DNA of 8,485 nucleotides. It comes from Spirochaetales bacterium (GTDB taxonomy: Bacteria > Spirochaetota > Spirochaetia > ARS1246). The notes below the pieces were generated by a model. It was given only the letters and a program-made list of their open reading frames with translations. It was not told the origin of the DNA and made no database searches. The stretch is from NCBI GenBank assembly GCA_016930115.1, contig JAFGHN010000266.1, positions 1 to 8,485 on the forward strand, given 5' to 3'. Positions 1 through 6,932 of this stretch are shown piece after piece (position 1 is the first letter of the stretch; every line of letters begins with the position of its first letter). The translations under genes were made by a program, and so were the position numbers.

Positions 1-1842
1 GAGCTTTCGCAGGAAATCACGCACGAGCGCGTTGACATCTTCCACCAGGTTGGCTTTCGCCTGAGGATCAAAAAGCGGGTTCCACTTCTCGATCAGTTCC
101 TCCATGGTGTCTTCAAGGGAGGCATTCCCGACAAACTGTATCTTCAGGCTCGCCATTGCTTTTTTCAACGCGAGGGCCCTGGCGTGCGCGGTTGCCGGCT
201 GCTCACCCGAAGAGATTGCTTCAACCTGCGCTGGACGGCTGCGGGGCGGCTCGCCTTCCGCTCCCAGGAGTTTTGTGCCCGCCGAGGCCGTTTTTTCCGT
301 TGTAGGCTTTTTTTTCTTCGTTTTCTTGCCCTGCCTGAGCTGGGCGCCGGACAGAAACTTCTTCAAAAACCCGAAGAGACGATTGATAACCGGCATCGTC
401 TTCCAAAGGGGCAGGCTCATTTTCGCCTGCGCGAAAATCTCGCGCCTGTTAAGCCTCAGGATGTCGTCCATCGGTATAAGCTTGTTCGCGTTTGTATTCA
501 GGATCCTGCTTATTTCCTGGTGAACATCATAATGCGGTTTGGAATCCTGCAGCGTGAGGAAGAGCATCTCGTAGCTCAAGAGAGCACTCAACAGAGGATC
601 TTCGCTTTTCACCCGGGCATCGAGCCCGCGAACGAAATCCTCATCACTCTTCATCTCCTGGGTCTTTTTTATCGCCTCGAGCTGCTTTGCCCACTCGTTG
701 GTATAGACCTTTCTGTATTCGTTTGACGCGTCATGGATCTTCTTGACGGTAAGCGGCAGCAGGACCTCTTTTGCGACGTAGTATTCCTTCCGGTCGGAAG
801 CTTTCAGCCTGAATATTTCGGGCAATGAGGCTGAATCCGCCGGCTTTGTCTTTGTCTCCAGGTACAGGTGCATCTGCTCGCTTGAGTAGTTACGGGTCAG
901 CGGCAACCCCTGGTTGTCCCTGAAGTTGCCGATGTCGGAAACCGTAAAATAGTAGGGTGCCTGCCTCATCCGCCGGTCCAGCATCTTGAGCGCCGCCTCG
1001 CTGTCTTTCTTCTTCTGTACGCGGCCCTTGAAGTACACATTGTAGAATCCGAGCATATAGGCGGCCTGGCAGTATGTGTGTTCCCGTTCGAGCTTGTTTG
1101 TTTTTTCCCGGTACTCCCTGATGATCGCGTTGGCGAGATGGGTCCAGAACATAAAAGAAAACTCGGTGGGATTATGGATTGTTTCGAGCGCCTGGCTCCG
1201 GCCCGAAACCACGCTGTTTATCATATCCTTCAGCCCTTGCTCCTTCGCCCTGAACACGCCGCGCAGCTTGCTCAGCATGTAGAATGCGTTGCGCTGCGTG
1301 TTGAGGTAGAGCCGTATCTTCTCCACGCAAAGAGCCAGCAAGGTGTTTTCAATGAGGTCCGAGGGAACGATGATCGGGTTAATGCCTTCCGGGAACATGA
1401 ACTGCAGGAGATTTGATTCCTCTTCCCCGCCGGCGCCAAGGAGCCTGACAAAGTCCGATTTGATATCGACACTTTGCACGTTGTCTGCCGGTATTTTCAG
1501 GTCAATGGTGTTCTGATTCGGAAACGGAATCTCCGGGTCATCGGCGATCTCCTTGTATTTGACCTTCACGAGCTCAGAAAAAAACTCGGGATACACCACC
1601 GAACCTATTCTTCCCTGATCATAGATCAGCGTACATTTCTTTGCCTCGGCAAGGTCCTCGAGATGGGTGGAGAGCTGTATTTCCGTATCGGAGGTCAACG
1701 TGGCCAGAGACGGTATGTCCGCCTTTTTCTGCTCGCTGTACTTCTGGGAGAATGTTACGAAATCGGCGAAACCAATCACCTGATTCTTGCGCCTGAGTGC
1801 AAACGCCCGTAACAACGCAAGCACGTCTTTTTTGTCGGCCAT
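1..1842 (-). CDS. Large cytoplasmic protein of unknown family, C-terminus outside window (partial)
   Basis: Reading by hand from the ATG at 1842 gives 614 codons without a stop to the left edge, so the C-terminus is missing. I do not recognise the family. It has no signal peptide or membrane helix and is predominantly helical and charged. Residues ~1-95 (beginning MADKKDVLALLRAFALRRKN, then LSTHLEDLAEAKKC, then beta-like TLIYDQGRIGSVVYP) have the order of a winged-helix fold, a weak structural guess. Residues ~160-480 are a long helical region with many Tyr, Phe and Lys. Residues ~486-515 combine an amphipathic basic stretch (NRLFGFLKKFLSG) with a Lys-rich tract (GKKTKKKKP). A Pro/Ala/Ser-rich linker (~513-552) follows, and then a second helical domain from ~553 (ALALKKAMASLKIQF) that runs off the window. 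It starts 20 bases after the zinc-ribbon gene stop, so it is probably co-transcribed and coupled. The Lys tract is encoded by an A8 run containing a slippery heptamer. Confidence 0.85.
   Translation of the reverse strand, partial: MADKKDVLALLRAFALRRKNQVIGFADFVTFSQKYSEQKKADIPSLATLTSDTEIQLSTHLEDLAEAKKCTLIYDQGRIGSVVYPEFFSELVKVKYKEIADDPEIPFPNQNTIDLKIPADNVQSVDIKSDFVRLLGAGGEEESNLLQFMFPEGINPIIVPSDLIENTLLALCVEKIRLYLNTQRNAFYMLSKLRGVFRAKEQGLKDMINSVVSGRSQALETIHNPTEFSFMFWTHLANAIIREYREKTNKLEREHTYCQAAYMLGFYNVYFKGRVQKKKDSEAALKMLDRRMRQAPYYFTVSDIGNFRDNQGLPLTRNYSSEQMHLYLETKTKPADSASLPEIFRLKASDRKEYYVAKEVLLPLTVKKIHDASNEYRKVYTNEWAKQLEAIKKTQEMKSDEDFVRGLDARVKSEDPLLSALLSYEMLFLTLQDSKPHYDVHQEISRILNTNANKLIPMDDILRLNRREIFAQAKMSLPLWKTMPVINRLFGFLKKFLSGAQLRQGKKTKKKKPTTEKTASAGTKLLGAEGEPPRSRPAQVEAISSGEQPATAHARALALKKAMASLKIQFVGNASLEDTMEELIEKWNPLFDPQAKANLVEDVNALVRDFLRKL
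307..315 (-). other. In-frame A AAA AAG slippery heptamer in an A8 run
   Basis: In the unknown last gene, codons 509-512 are AAG AAA AAA AAG, so A AAA AAG (313-307) is in the zero frame, the heptamer known from dnaX -1 frameshifting. A -1 slip here would add 28 residues, rich in Gly, Ala, Pro and Ser, and terminate at 223-221, giving a protein of about 540 residues in place of the longer one. I see no convincing strong hairpin just downstream and only a weak purine-rich stretch upstream. It may be simply a Lys-rich linker. Confidence 0.25.
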
Positions 1843-1854
1843 CTGCTCCGAAAT

Positions 1855-1860
1855 ACCTCC
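1855..1860 (-). promoter_or_regulatory. Strong Shine-Dalgarno for the last gene, long spacing
   Basis: The coding strand reads GGAGGT twelve bases before the ATG at 1842. It begins almost directly after the TAG (1865-1863) of the zinc-ribbon gene. A second CGGAG lies only three bases before the ATG (1846-1850), too close to act well. The spacing is longer than usual, but no better in-frame start codon lies nearby. Placement next to the preceding stop suggests re-initiation by ribosomes finishing the zinc-ribbon gene. Confidence 0.65.
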
Positions 1861-1862
1861 CT

Positions 1863-2237
1863 CTAATCCATTTTCAGATAGGTCACAAGCAGGAAAATGA
1901 GGAAACCGACCAAACCTACCGTAATAAGCGTGTACGCCCACGCGGGCAGTGACTGTCTGTTTTTCGCCGTTCGCGATTTCTTTCCGGCGGCCTGGGTACC
2001 GACATCGATATCCGGGTCAACTTCAACAACTCCAGGGCGGCTGCCGCTGGAGATGGATGTAAGCGAGCTCAAGTACCCGCAGGAGGGGCAACCGTCGGAA
2101 AAGAGGCTCGATTTACCCGAAAAACCGCATTCAGGACACTTGACCGCGTCAAACCGGCGGCCACAGGAAGGGCAGCTTTCGGCTTTGAGAGAAACGGCGT
2201 TACCGCAGTTTTCACAGTAAAAATGTGGTTCTTTCAT
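1863..2237 (-). CDS. Double zinc-ribbon protein with C-terminal membrane anchor
   Basis: A 124-residue protein of unknown specific function. It carries four CxxC pairs: C8/C11, C22/C25, C34/C37 and C50/C53. Their spacing suggests two tandem zinc ribbons of the rubredoxin-knuckle type common in small bacterial proteins. Residues ~60-98 are a polar, probably disordered linker ending in a basic stretch (GKKSRTAKNRQ). Residues ~100-119 are one hydrophobic helix (LITVGLVGFLIFLLVTY) with only five residues after it. The positive side precedes the helix, so the ribbons should face the cytoplasm, as in a tail-anchored protein. The ATG at 2237 is chosen over the in-frame ATG at 2276 because GGAG lies eight bases before it, while nothing similar precedes 2276 and the extra 13 residues look non-domain. 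It sits 75 bases after the phosphatase gene and 20 bases before the next gene. It may be an adaptor that brings a cytoplasmic partner to the membrane; this is inference from layout alone. Confidence 0.88.
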   Translation of the reverse strand: MKEPHFYCENCGNAVSLKAESCPSCGRRFDAVKCPECGFSGKSSLFSDGCPSCGYLSSLTSISSGSRPGVVEVDPDIDVGTQAAGKKSRTAKNRQSLPAWAYTLITVGLVGFLIFLLVTYLKMD

Positions 2238-2312
2238 GCAGCGCGCTCCAAGATTCAGCGAATCGCATTGTAACAAGTGTAGTACATTCCGCCCTCATCG
2301 GGAAGTGCAGAT
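2238..2312 (-). other. Gap between phosphatase and zinc-ribbon genes, no clear terminator
   Basis: This 75-base gap is the longest non-coding stretch. It holds the ribosome binding site of the zinc-ribbon gene and a small perfect inverted repeat, GATTC-AGC-GAATC (2252-2264). No stem followed by a T run is present on the coding strand, so read-through from the phosphatase gene into the zinc-ribbon gene is expected. A TACAAT hexamer occurs on the coding strand near 2270 but lacks a matching -35 element. Confidence 0.5.
2246..2249 (-). promoter_or_regulatory. Ribosome binding site deciding the zinc-ribbon gene start
   Basis: The coding strand reads GGAG eight bases before the ATG at 2237. The upstream in-frame ATG at 2276 has no comparable sequence, so this site decides the start in favour of the 124-residue protein. 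Confidence 0.7.
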
Positions 2313-5300
2313 CTATACCTTCCTGATGCCGAGAATCGTCAGATCGTCGTACTGGTCGTCTTCCTTCAGATTCGTGTAATAAACGTATTCAGGGAACTGC
2401 TCATCCGGTGTGGGTGACTGAAAATAGCGCGAGTATTCGAGGAAATGTTCCTTCAAGAACTGATCTATGTTGATGTCCACCCGGATCCTGTCACCCGGGC
2501 CGGCGGAAGGATCGGGATTGAGCCTGAATACCTTGTCCAGAGCGGCCATTGCGAGCACCGCCTCTTTCACGGTTTTTTGACAACCCGAGAAGTCGAAATT
2601 CAACTCCTCACCGGCGATTGGATTATGATACTTCTCGAGCTTGTAGGTGCCACCCTTCATGACGGCGTCAACAAGCGCGTAAATCCGGGGAATACCGAAT
2701 TCCTCGTTGTCTTCCCCCACCCCGTGGGTTCCGTGGCGTCCGTCTTCGCCGAGGTTTTCCTCCTGACAGGTAATAATCTGGAACTGCTCGTTTCTAAAAT
2801 ACCGTTTGTCCTCCTCAACACCGTCGGTGAAGAGAAGCAGGCAGTCGCCGCTTTTCATCACGTGAGGGATCTGCTTGAAACCGGCGCCCATTTCCACCAT
2901 GTCCGACGGAAATACACCCGTCGCCGGCGCTTCCGGCAGGCTTTTTGTCACCGTTTTTCCGGCTGCGGCGTCATATATATGAACAAACTTGTCACCAGCG
3001 TTACAGAAATACGTGGCACCGGTCTGGATATTCATGATTACCACCAGAAGCGCGGCGAATCGTCCCTGGAATCCCCGCTGCTCGACAAGATCGTTAATCC
3101 TGTACACCAGCCTTTCCAAATGAATCCCCTCGCTCTTCATGCTCCAGTTGCGGAAGTAATCGAGGAAGATCGTCGCCACCTCTACCATGATGAGCGAGGC
3201 CGGGACTCCCTTGCCGGCGACATCACACTTGATGATGGCGTAATGCTGATCATCCAGTTTCGCGAAATCAAAATAGTCGCCCGAGACACCTTTCGCCCCT
3301 TCGTAGTAACCAAAGAACTCGATCTTCTCGGTGAGCTCTTCAGCGGTGGTGAGCTTCCGTTTGCCGTCGGGCGCGAGTTTGAGCGGCGTGAACATCTTCT
3401 GGGTATCTTTACCAAGAATGAGGTCCTTGTTGGCCGCGGCCGCTGCGACGAGGCCAACGGTCATCTGGTTCACCGTATCCGCGAGAGCGGCTATTTCGTC
3501 GCGAGTCCTGATATCGATGACGTGGCTCCGTAATTCTTCCTTGTCCTCGGTATCGCGGATGACTTCGACGCCCTGCACGAGTTTCCTGATCGGCCTGATG
3601 ATGATTGACGAGAGAACAAGAGCGCTGGCGATTCCGATACCGACGGCAATGAGCGCAATGATCCCGGTGGCGATAATAAGGCTGCGCGTTGCCGCTTCTA
3701 TCTGATTAAGGATCTTAACAGTGGAAACCCCAAGGCGCACCATACCGTGAAAGTAGCGATTGTCATTCTGCTGCATGTACACGACCGGTTTATAAAAGAC
3801 GTAATCGGTATTCTCTCTCGACAGCTTTTGAGCGCTATACTCCGGATAGGTCAAAACGAGGTTCCCGACATCAAGAAGCTCGTTGGTTATCGCATCGCGC
3901 CTTTCTTTTATCTGATCGCTCAAGACGTCCACTTCCCGCTGCTGTTCTGCCGTCAGTATGCCAGTTTCCGACGCAAGCGCAATTTCAAGCGCCCTTGCCT
4001 GCAATTCATCCACTTCCTCCCGCAACGCCGTTACACGCTGCGAGGCTTCCGTTTCGATTCCCGCCGCAAGCGCTTCAACAAGCGGCGATACATCGTCTTG
4101 GAGCCGCGACACACCAAGATTCAACTCCGGCGTATTGATCTTGCGGCCGACTGCCGGATCGTTGGTCGCCCATACGTAATCATAACCCGGCGCACCGTCA
4201 ATTCCCTCGCCTGTAACGGTGAGGTATTGAGTTTCATCGACACCTTCGGTCAGCCTAGGGAGCAGCACGAGCTGCAGCGCCTGATCAGCCGCATCGGGCA
4301 GGTATGTCCGGGCGCCGGAGGCCGCACTCTCGAGCATGAGGCCGGCTTTGTCCTCGAGGCCTTCGGCAAGGAGCTGTTCCTGGTTGCCGGTCATGAGTAT
4401 CGTCAACGGGAAAGAAACGAGTAACACCGTCGCGATGACCAGCATAATGGTGACCATCGAAAACTTCAGCCGCAGGCCGAATCCCTTCTTTTTCATTTGA
4501 GCTATCCTCTGCAATCGCTGCCTTTCGGGCAGCTGTTCTGTCAACAGTTTTCTTACTTCTACTTGGAGCATCCGCCCTTCACGGGCCAGAATGGCTACTC
4601 TGTGCAGCGAGAAGACCAGGAGAAACGCCAGAAACGTCATCATGGCGATCGCGGTAATAATATTGAAGGACACCGAATAGCGGCTTCCGGGAGTAAGGTA
4701 AATCCGAAGCGGCGTTCTGAACGCGAAATCCCCAAACTTGATCTTTCCCATGGGCTTGACCGCAAGTTCAGCCGGAGCGAAGTGAACGCCTCTCAACGGA
4801 TGATCAACGCCTACCCAGTAATCGCCCTCTGACAGCCCCTGGAGCACAAGCCCCCGGATAGTCCGGTCATCAACAACCTGATAAGCCCCTGTGTCAAACC
4901 TGTACGCGTAATCCCACGGCGGCCCCTGCTTGTCGGAATCGAGTATGATCTGCCTGATGTAGCCGCCCGCGGCGAATCCCCTGCCGAGAATGCTTACCTC
5001 GAGTCTTCCTATGTCATCCTCAATTGCCCGGATTGAGGTGATGTAAGTCACCGGCACATATTTGTCGAGCCTAAAGAAAAGCGTCTCCGGCTCTCCCGTA
5101 TTGCCCACGGTGTCGATGGCGGCTACGCTCAGCGCCCAGAGCCCGTTATCGCGATTCGAAATAGCGGCACGCGGCTCGGTGATATTGATACCCGCAGCCG
5201 GCGCCTCGAGGGAGACCGGTGTGAAGCTCGAAACCTGTGTATCGGTAAAGAGCAGCTGAAATCTGTAGCTGTAGCCTGCAATATCGACATCCGGCGGATT

Positions 5301-6932
5301 CTTCCAGCCGAAGGTGTAGGTGTTTGACACCAGGAACCCTGCGTTGTCCAATTCTGGCTCATCGAATACCACGACACCCGGCGGCGTGGTATCCCTGAAC
5401 ACTGAGAGTCTCGCCGGCTGTGACCAGTTTCCCGCACGGTCTTTCGCCGCTACATGCACGTACCAGGTTCCGTCCTGATCAAGCACGGTTTGGGCATATC
5501 TTTCGTTGATACCGTAAGCAACTTCCCGCTCCGGTGCGTCATCGGGATTCTGCGACCAGAGCACGGAAAAGCCCTCCAGCCTCGATGAATCTTCAGGGAG
5601 GTTCCAGGTCACGGCGTAGGAATCCTGAGCGTGCCGCCGGCCCGGCGTGAAATTGCTCGCGCTGACCGTGGGCGAGGGCGCGAAACGATCGGGACCCAGA
5701 AGTACAATCGATGACTCCTGTTCCCTCCGGTTCTCCCAGAGTATGTACAAATCGCCGTTCAGCACGTACGGAACGGCAAACTGGCTGATCCCCTGCACGC
5801 TCTCGCTCAGATCGAAATCATTCCATACAATACCGGTTCGATAGGCAAGCACCACATGATCGGCGCCCCCGCGGTTGTCAAACCAGAGCAGGTATATCCG
5901 GTCCTGGTATGCAAAAGCCCGCGGGGCCCTGTGGGATCTGACACTCCGTGTGACAGGCTCCGGCTTCGCGAGGAAACTGCCCTGTGTATCAAGCTCTCCG
6001 TAATACACCTGCGGGCGCGGTGAATCGATCCGTCTCTCCCACGTGAGGATGATGCGGTCTTCAAGCGGATAGAGAAAAGGGTTTTCATTATTGAAGGCGC
6101 CGGGTATCCGTTCGCTTCCGGAAACGAACTCGCTGAAATCGGTGAGCCGGACCGCCGATGTCCAGCTCTCTCCGCCGTCGTCGCTCATTTTCAGATAGAG
6201 CTGATTGCTCTGTCTGTTCAGCTGGGGATCGGAAACCCAAGCTTGAAATACTACATAGTCGCGGTCACCGACCGCAGCGTGGCGCGGGAGGAAGTGCAGT
6301 GTTGTTCTGACGGCGGGGTCTTGAACAAACAGCTGCGGCGCCGACCAAGCACTTCCGTCGGCGGATCGCGCATATACGATTCCCGTGGTCTGAACGGGCC
6401 TACCGGATACGTCGGTGGTATTTACCTCCTGCGTTGCGAAGAGAAGCAGACCGCCGCCGGAACCGGTATACAGCGTGGGTGCGACCGTCGTCGCATCCAT
6501 GGCGATTGAAGCGACTTTCTCCATCGCTTCCTCTCCAGGCGGCAATTTATAGACATCTATGAGTTGTTTATCCGATGAAACGGCAAGATAGGCGGTGCCG
6601 TCACCACTCGCGGCAAGTGAATAAATCCGTACCTCTTCGCCCACATACGCAAAGGGACCCACCGCCCGGGGGAATTGCCTCCAGCCCGCACCATCGGTGC
6701 TGCTTTTGAGGTGAAGATATATCTCACCTTCGTCTTCACCGGTTCTTGAAGATTCCTGCCAGGCCAGGATAACCTCGTTTCCTGTTGACGTAGCCTGAAA
6801 GTGCCGGGCGGGCGTCGGGACAAACACCTTGGGGTTGTCCCAGAAAATGCCGGTGCCGAGGGTCTGGCCGTGCACCAGAAAGGAAGACCCCAGGATCAGA
6901 ACCACGAGGGTCAACGCGCGCCGTAGGCTCAT
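2313..6932 (-). CDS. Receptor-type SpoIIE/PP2C phosphatase with BNR propeller, Fn3, IPT, Cache-like and HAMP domains
   Basis: A 1539-residue membrane receptor ending in a serine/threonine phosphatase. Residues 1-22 are a signal peptide (MSLRRALTLVVLILGSSFLV, likely cleavage after VHG). Residues ~25-415 form a BNR-type beta-propeller with Asp-boxes STDGAGW (78-84), SADGSAW (190-196) and SDDGGESW (250-257). Two Fn3/Ig-like domains (~418-515, ~516-625) and an IPT/TIG-like domain (~626-728) follow. Membrane helix 1 is ~755-777, a basic linker 778-823 and helix 2 ~824-847. A Cache-like sensor spans ~848-1083 and includes a coiled coil at ~945-1020. Helix 3 is ~1084-1112 and HAMP ~1108-1163 (RPIRKL, RDEIAALADTVNQM). 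The phosphatase (~1200-1539) has GDYFDF (D1219), CDVAGKGVPAS (D1237), LLLFTDGVEE (D1370) and YDDLTIL (D1529/D1530), so its metal-binding acidic residues appear intact. In this family the substrate is typically a phospho-STAS protein; here that is inference. The start is fixed by CGGAG seven bases upstream and by the ATGA overlap with the TPR gene. Oddities are the two-receptor fusion, the long insert before the last motif and an internal start site. Confidence 0.95.
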   Translation of the reverse strand: MSLRRALTLVVLILGSSFLVHGQTLGTGIFWDNPKVFVPTPARHFQATSTGNEVILAWQESSRTGEDEGEIYLHLKSSTDGAGWRQFPRAVGPFAYVGEEVRIYSLAASGDGTAYLAVSSDKQLIDVYKLPPGEEAMEKVASIAMDATTVAPTLYTGSGGGLLLFATQEVNTTDVSGRPVQTTGIVYARSADGSAWSAPQLFVQDPAVRTTLHFLPRHAAVGDRDYVVFQAWVSDPQLNRQSNQLYLKMSDDGGESWTSAVRLTDFSEFVSGSERIPGAFNNENPFLYPLEDRIILTWERRIDSPRPQVYYGELDTQGSFLAKPEPVTRSVRSHRAPRAFAYQDRIYLLWFDNRGGADHVVLAYRTGIVWNDFDLSESVQGISQFAVPYVLNGDLYILWENRREQESSIVLLGPDRFAPSPTVSASNFTPGRRHAQDSYAVTWNLPEDSSRLEGFSVLWSQNPDDAPEREVAYGINERYAQTVLDQDGTWYVHVAAKDRAGNWSQPARLSVFRDTTPPGVVVFDEPELDNAGFLVSNTYTFGWKNPPDVDIAGYSYRFQLLFTDTQVSSFTPVSLEAPAAGINITEPRAAISNRDNGLWALSVAAIDTVGNTGEPETLFFRLDKYVPVTYITSIRAIEDDIGRLEVSILGRGFAAGGYIRQIILDSDKQGPPWDYAYRFDTGAYQVVDDRTIRGLVLQGLSEGDYWVGVDHPLRGVHFAPAELAVKPMGKIKFGDFAFRTPLRIYLTPGSRYSVSFNIITAIAMMTFLAFLLVFSLHRVAILAREGRMLQVEVRKLLTEQLPERQRLQRIAQMKKKGFGLRLKFSMVTIMLVIATVLLVSFPLTILMTGNQEQLLAEGLEDKAGLMLESAASGARTYLPDAADQALQLVLLPRLTEGVDETQYLTVTGEGIDGAPGYDYVWATNDPAVGRKINTPELNLGVSRLQDDVSPLVEALAAGIETEASQRVTALREEVDELQARALEIALASETGILTAEQQREVDVLSDQIKERRDAITNELLDVGNLVLTYPEYSAQKLSRENTDYVFYKPVVYMQQNDNRYFHGMVRLGVSTVKILNQIEAATRSLIIATGIIALIAVGIGIASALVLSSIIIRPIRKLVQGVEVIRDTEDKEELRSHVIDIRTRDEIAALADTVNQMTVGLVAAAAANKDLILGKDTQKMFTPLKLAPDGKRKLTTAEELTEKIEFFGYYEGAKGVSGDYFDFAKLDDQHYAIIKCDVAGKGVPASLIMVEVATIFLDYFRNWSMKSEGIHLERLVYRINDLVEQRGFQGRFAALLVVIMNIQTGATYFCNAGDKFVHIYDAAAGKTVTKSLPEAPATGVFPSDMVEMGAGFKQIPHVMKSGDCLLLFTDGVEEDKRYFRNEQFQIITCQEENLGEDGRHGTHGVGEDNEEFGIPRIYALVDAVMKGGTYKLEKYHNPIAGEELNFDFSGCQKTVKEAVLAMAALDKVFRLNPDPSAGPGDRIRVDINIDQFLKEHFLEYSRYFQSPTPDEQFPEYVYYTNLKEDDQYDDLTILGIRKV
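4494..4510 (-). promoter_or_regulatory. Internal Shine-Dalgarno plus ATG within the receptor phosphatase gene
   Basis: On the coding strand AGAGGA (4505-4510) is followed after eight bases by an in-frame ATG (4496-4494), codon 813, reading MKKKGFGLRLKFSMVTIMLV. This looks like the ordinary N-terminus of a stand-alone sensor: a short basic segment and then a membrane helix. Use of this start would give a 727-residue protein with two membrane helices, the Cache-like domain, HAMP and the phosphatase, lacking the propeller head. It may be a working internal start or a relic of a gene fusion. The sequence shows the motif but not its use. Confidence 0.4.

Noticed and set aside
184..726. Plus-strand open frame of 180 codons
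   Set aside because: It is antisense to the well-supported open frame of the unknown minus-strand gene, shows no domain and has a composition typical of a shadow frame.
2252..2264. Inverted repeat GATTC-AGC-GAATC as a terminator or operator
   Set aside because: A five-base stem with a three-base loop and no T run is too weak for a terminator, and such short palindromes are expected by chance.
2235..2276. ATG at 2276 as the start of the zinc-ribbon gene
   Set aside because: There is no Shine-Dalgarno-like sequence before it, whereas the ATG at 2237 has GGAG at eight bases and begins just before the first ribbon.
2265..2300. Possible promoter with TACAAT before the zinc-ribbon gene
   Set aside because: The hexamer at about 17 bases upstream is GC-rich and unlike TTGACA, so no sigma-70-type promoter can be supported.
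2445..3533. Plus-strand open frame of 362 codons opposite the phosphatase domain
   Set aside because: It lies codon-on-codon opposite the phosphatase frame, which stays open because TTA, CTA and TCA codons are rare in this gene. The sense strand carries clear catalytic motifs, while the antisense product shows no recognisable domain.
5688..6860. Propeller as an active sialidase
   Set aside because: Asp-boxes are structural and occur in many non-enzymatic propellers. The only RIP-like sequence (residues 275-277) comes after all three Asp-boxes, the wrong order, and I cannot identify an arginine triad. A binding or sensing role is the safer call.
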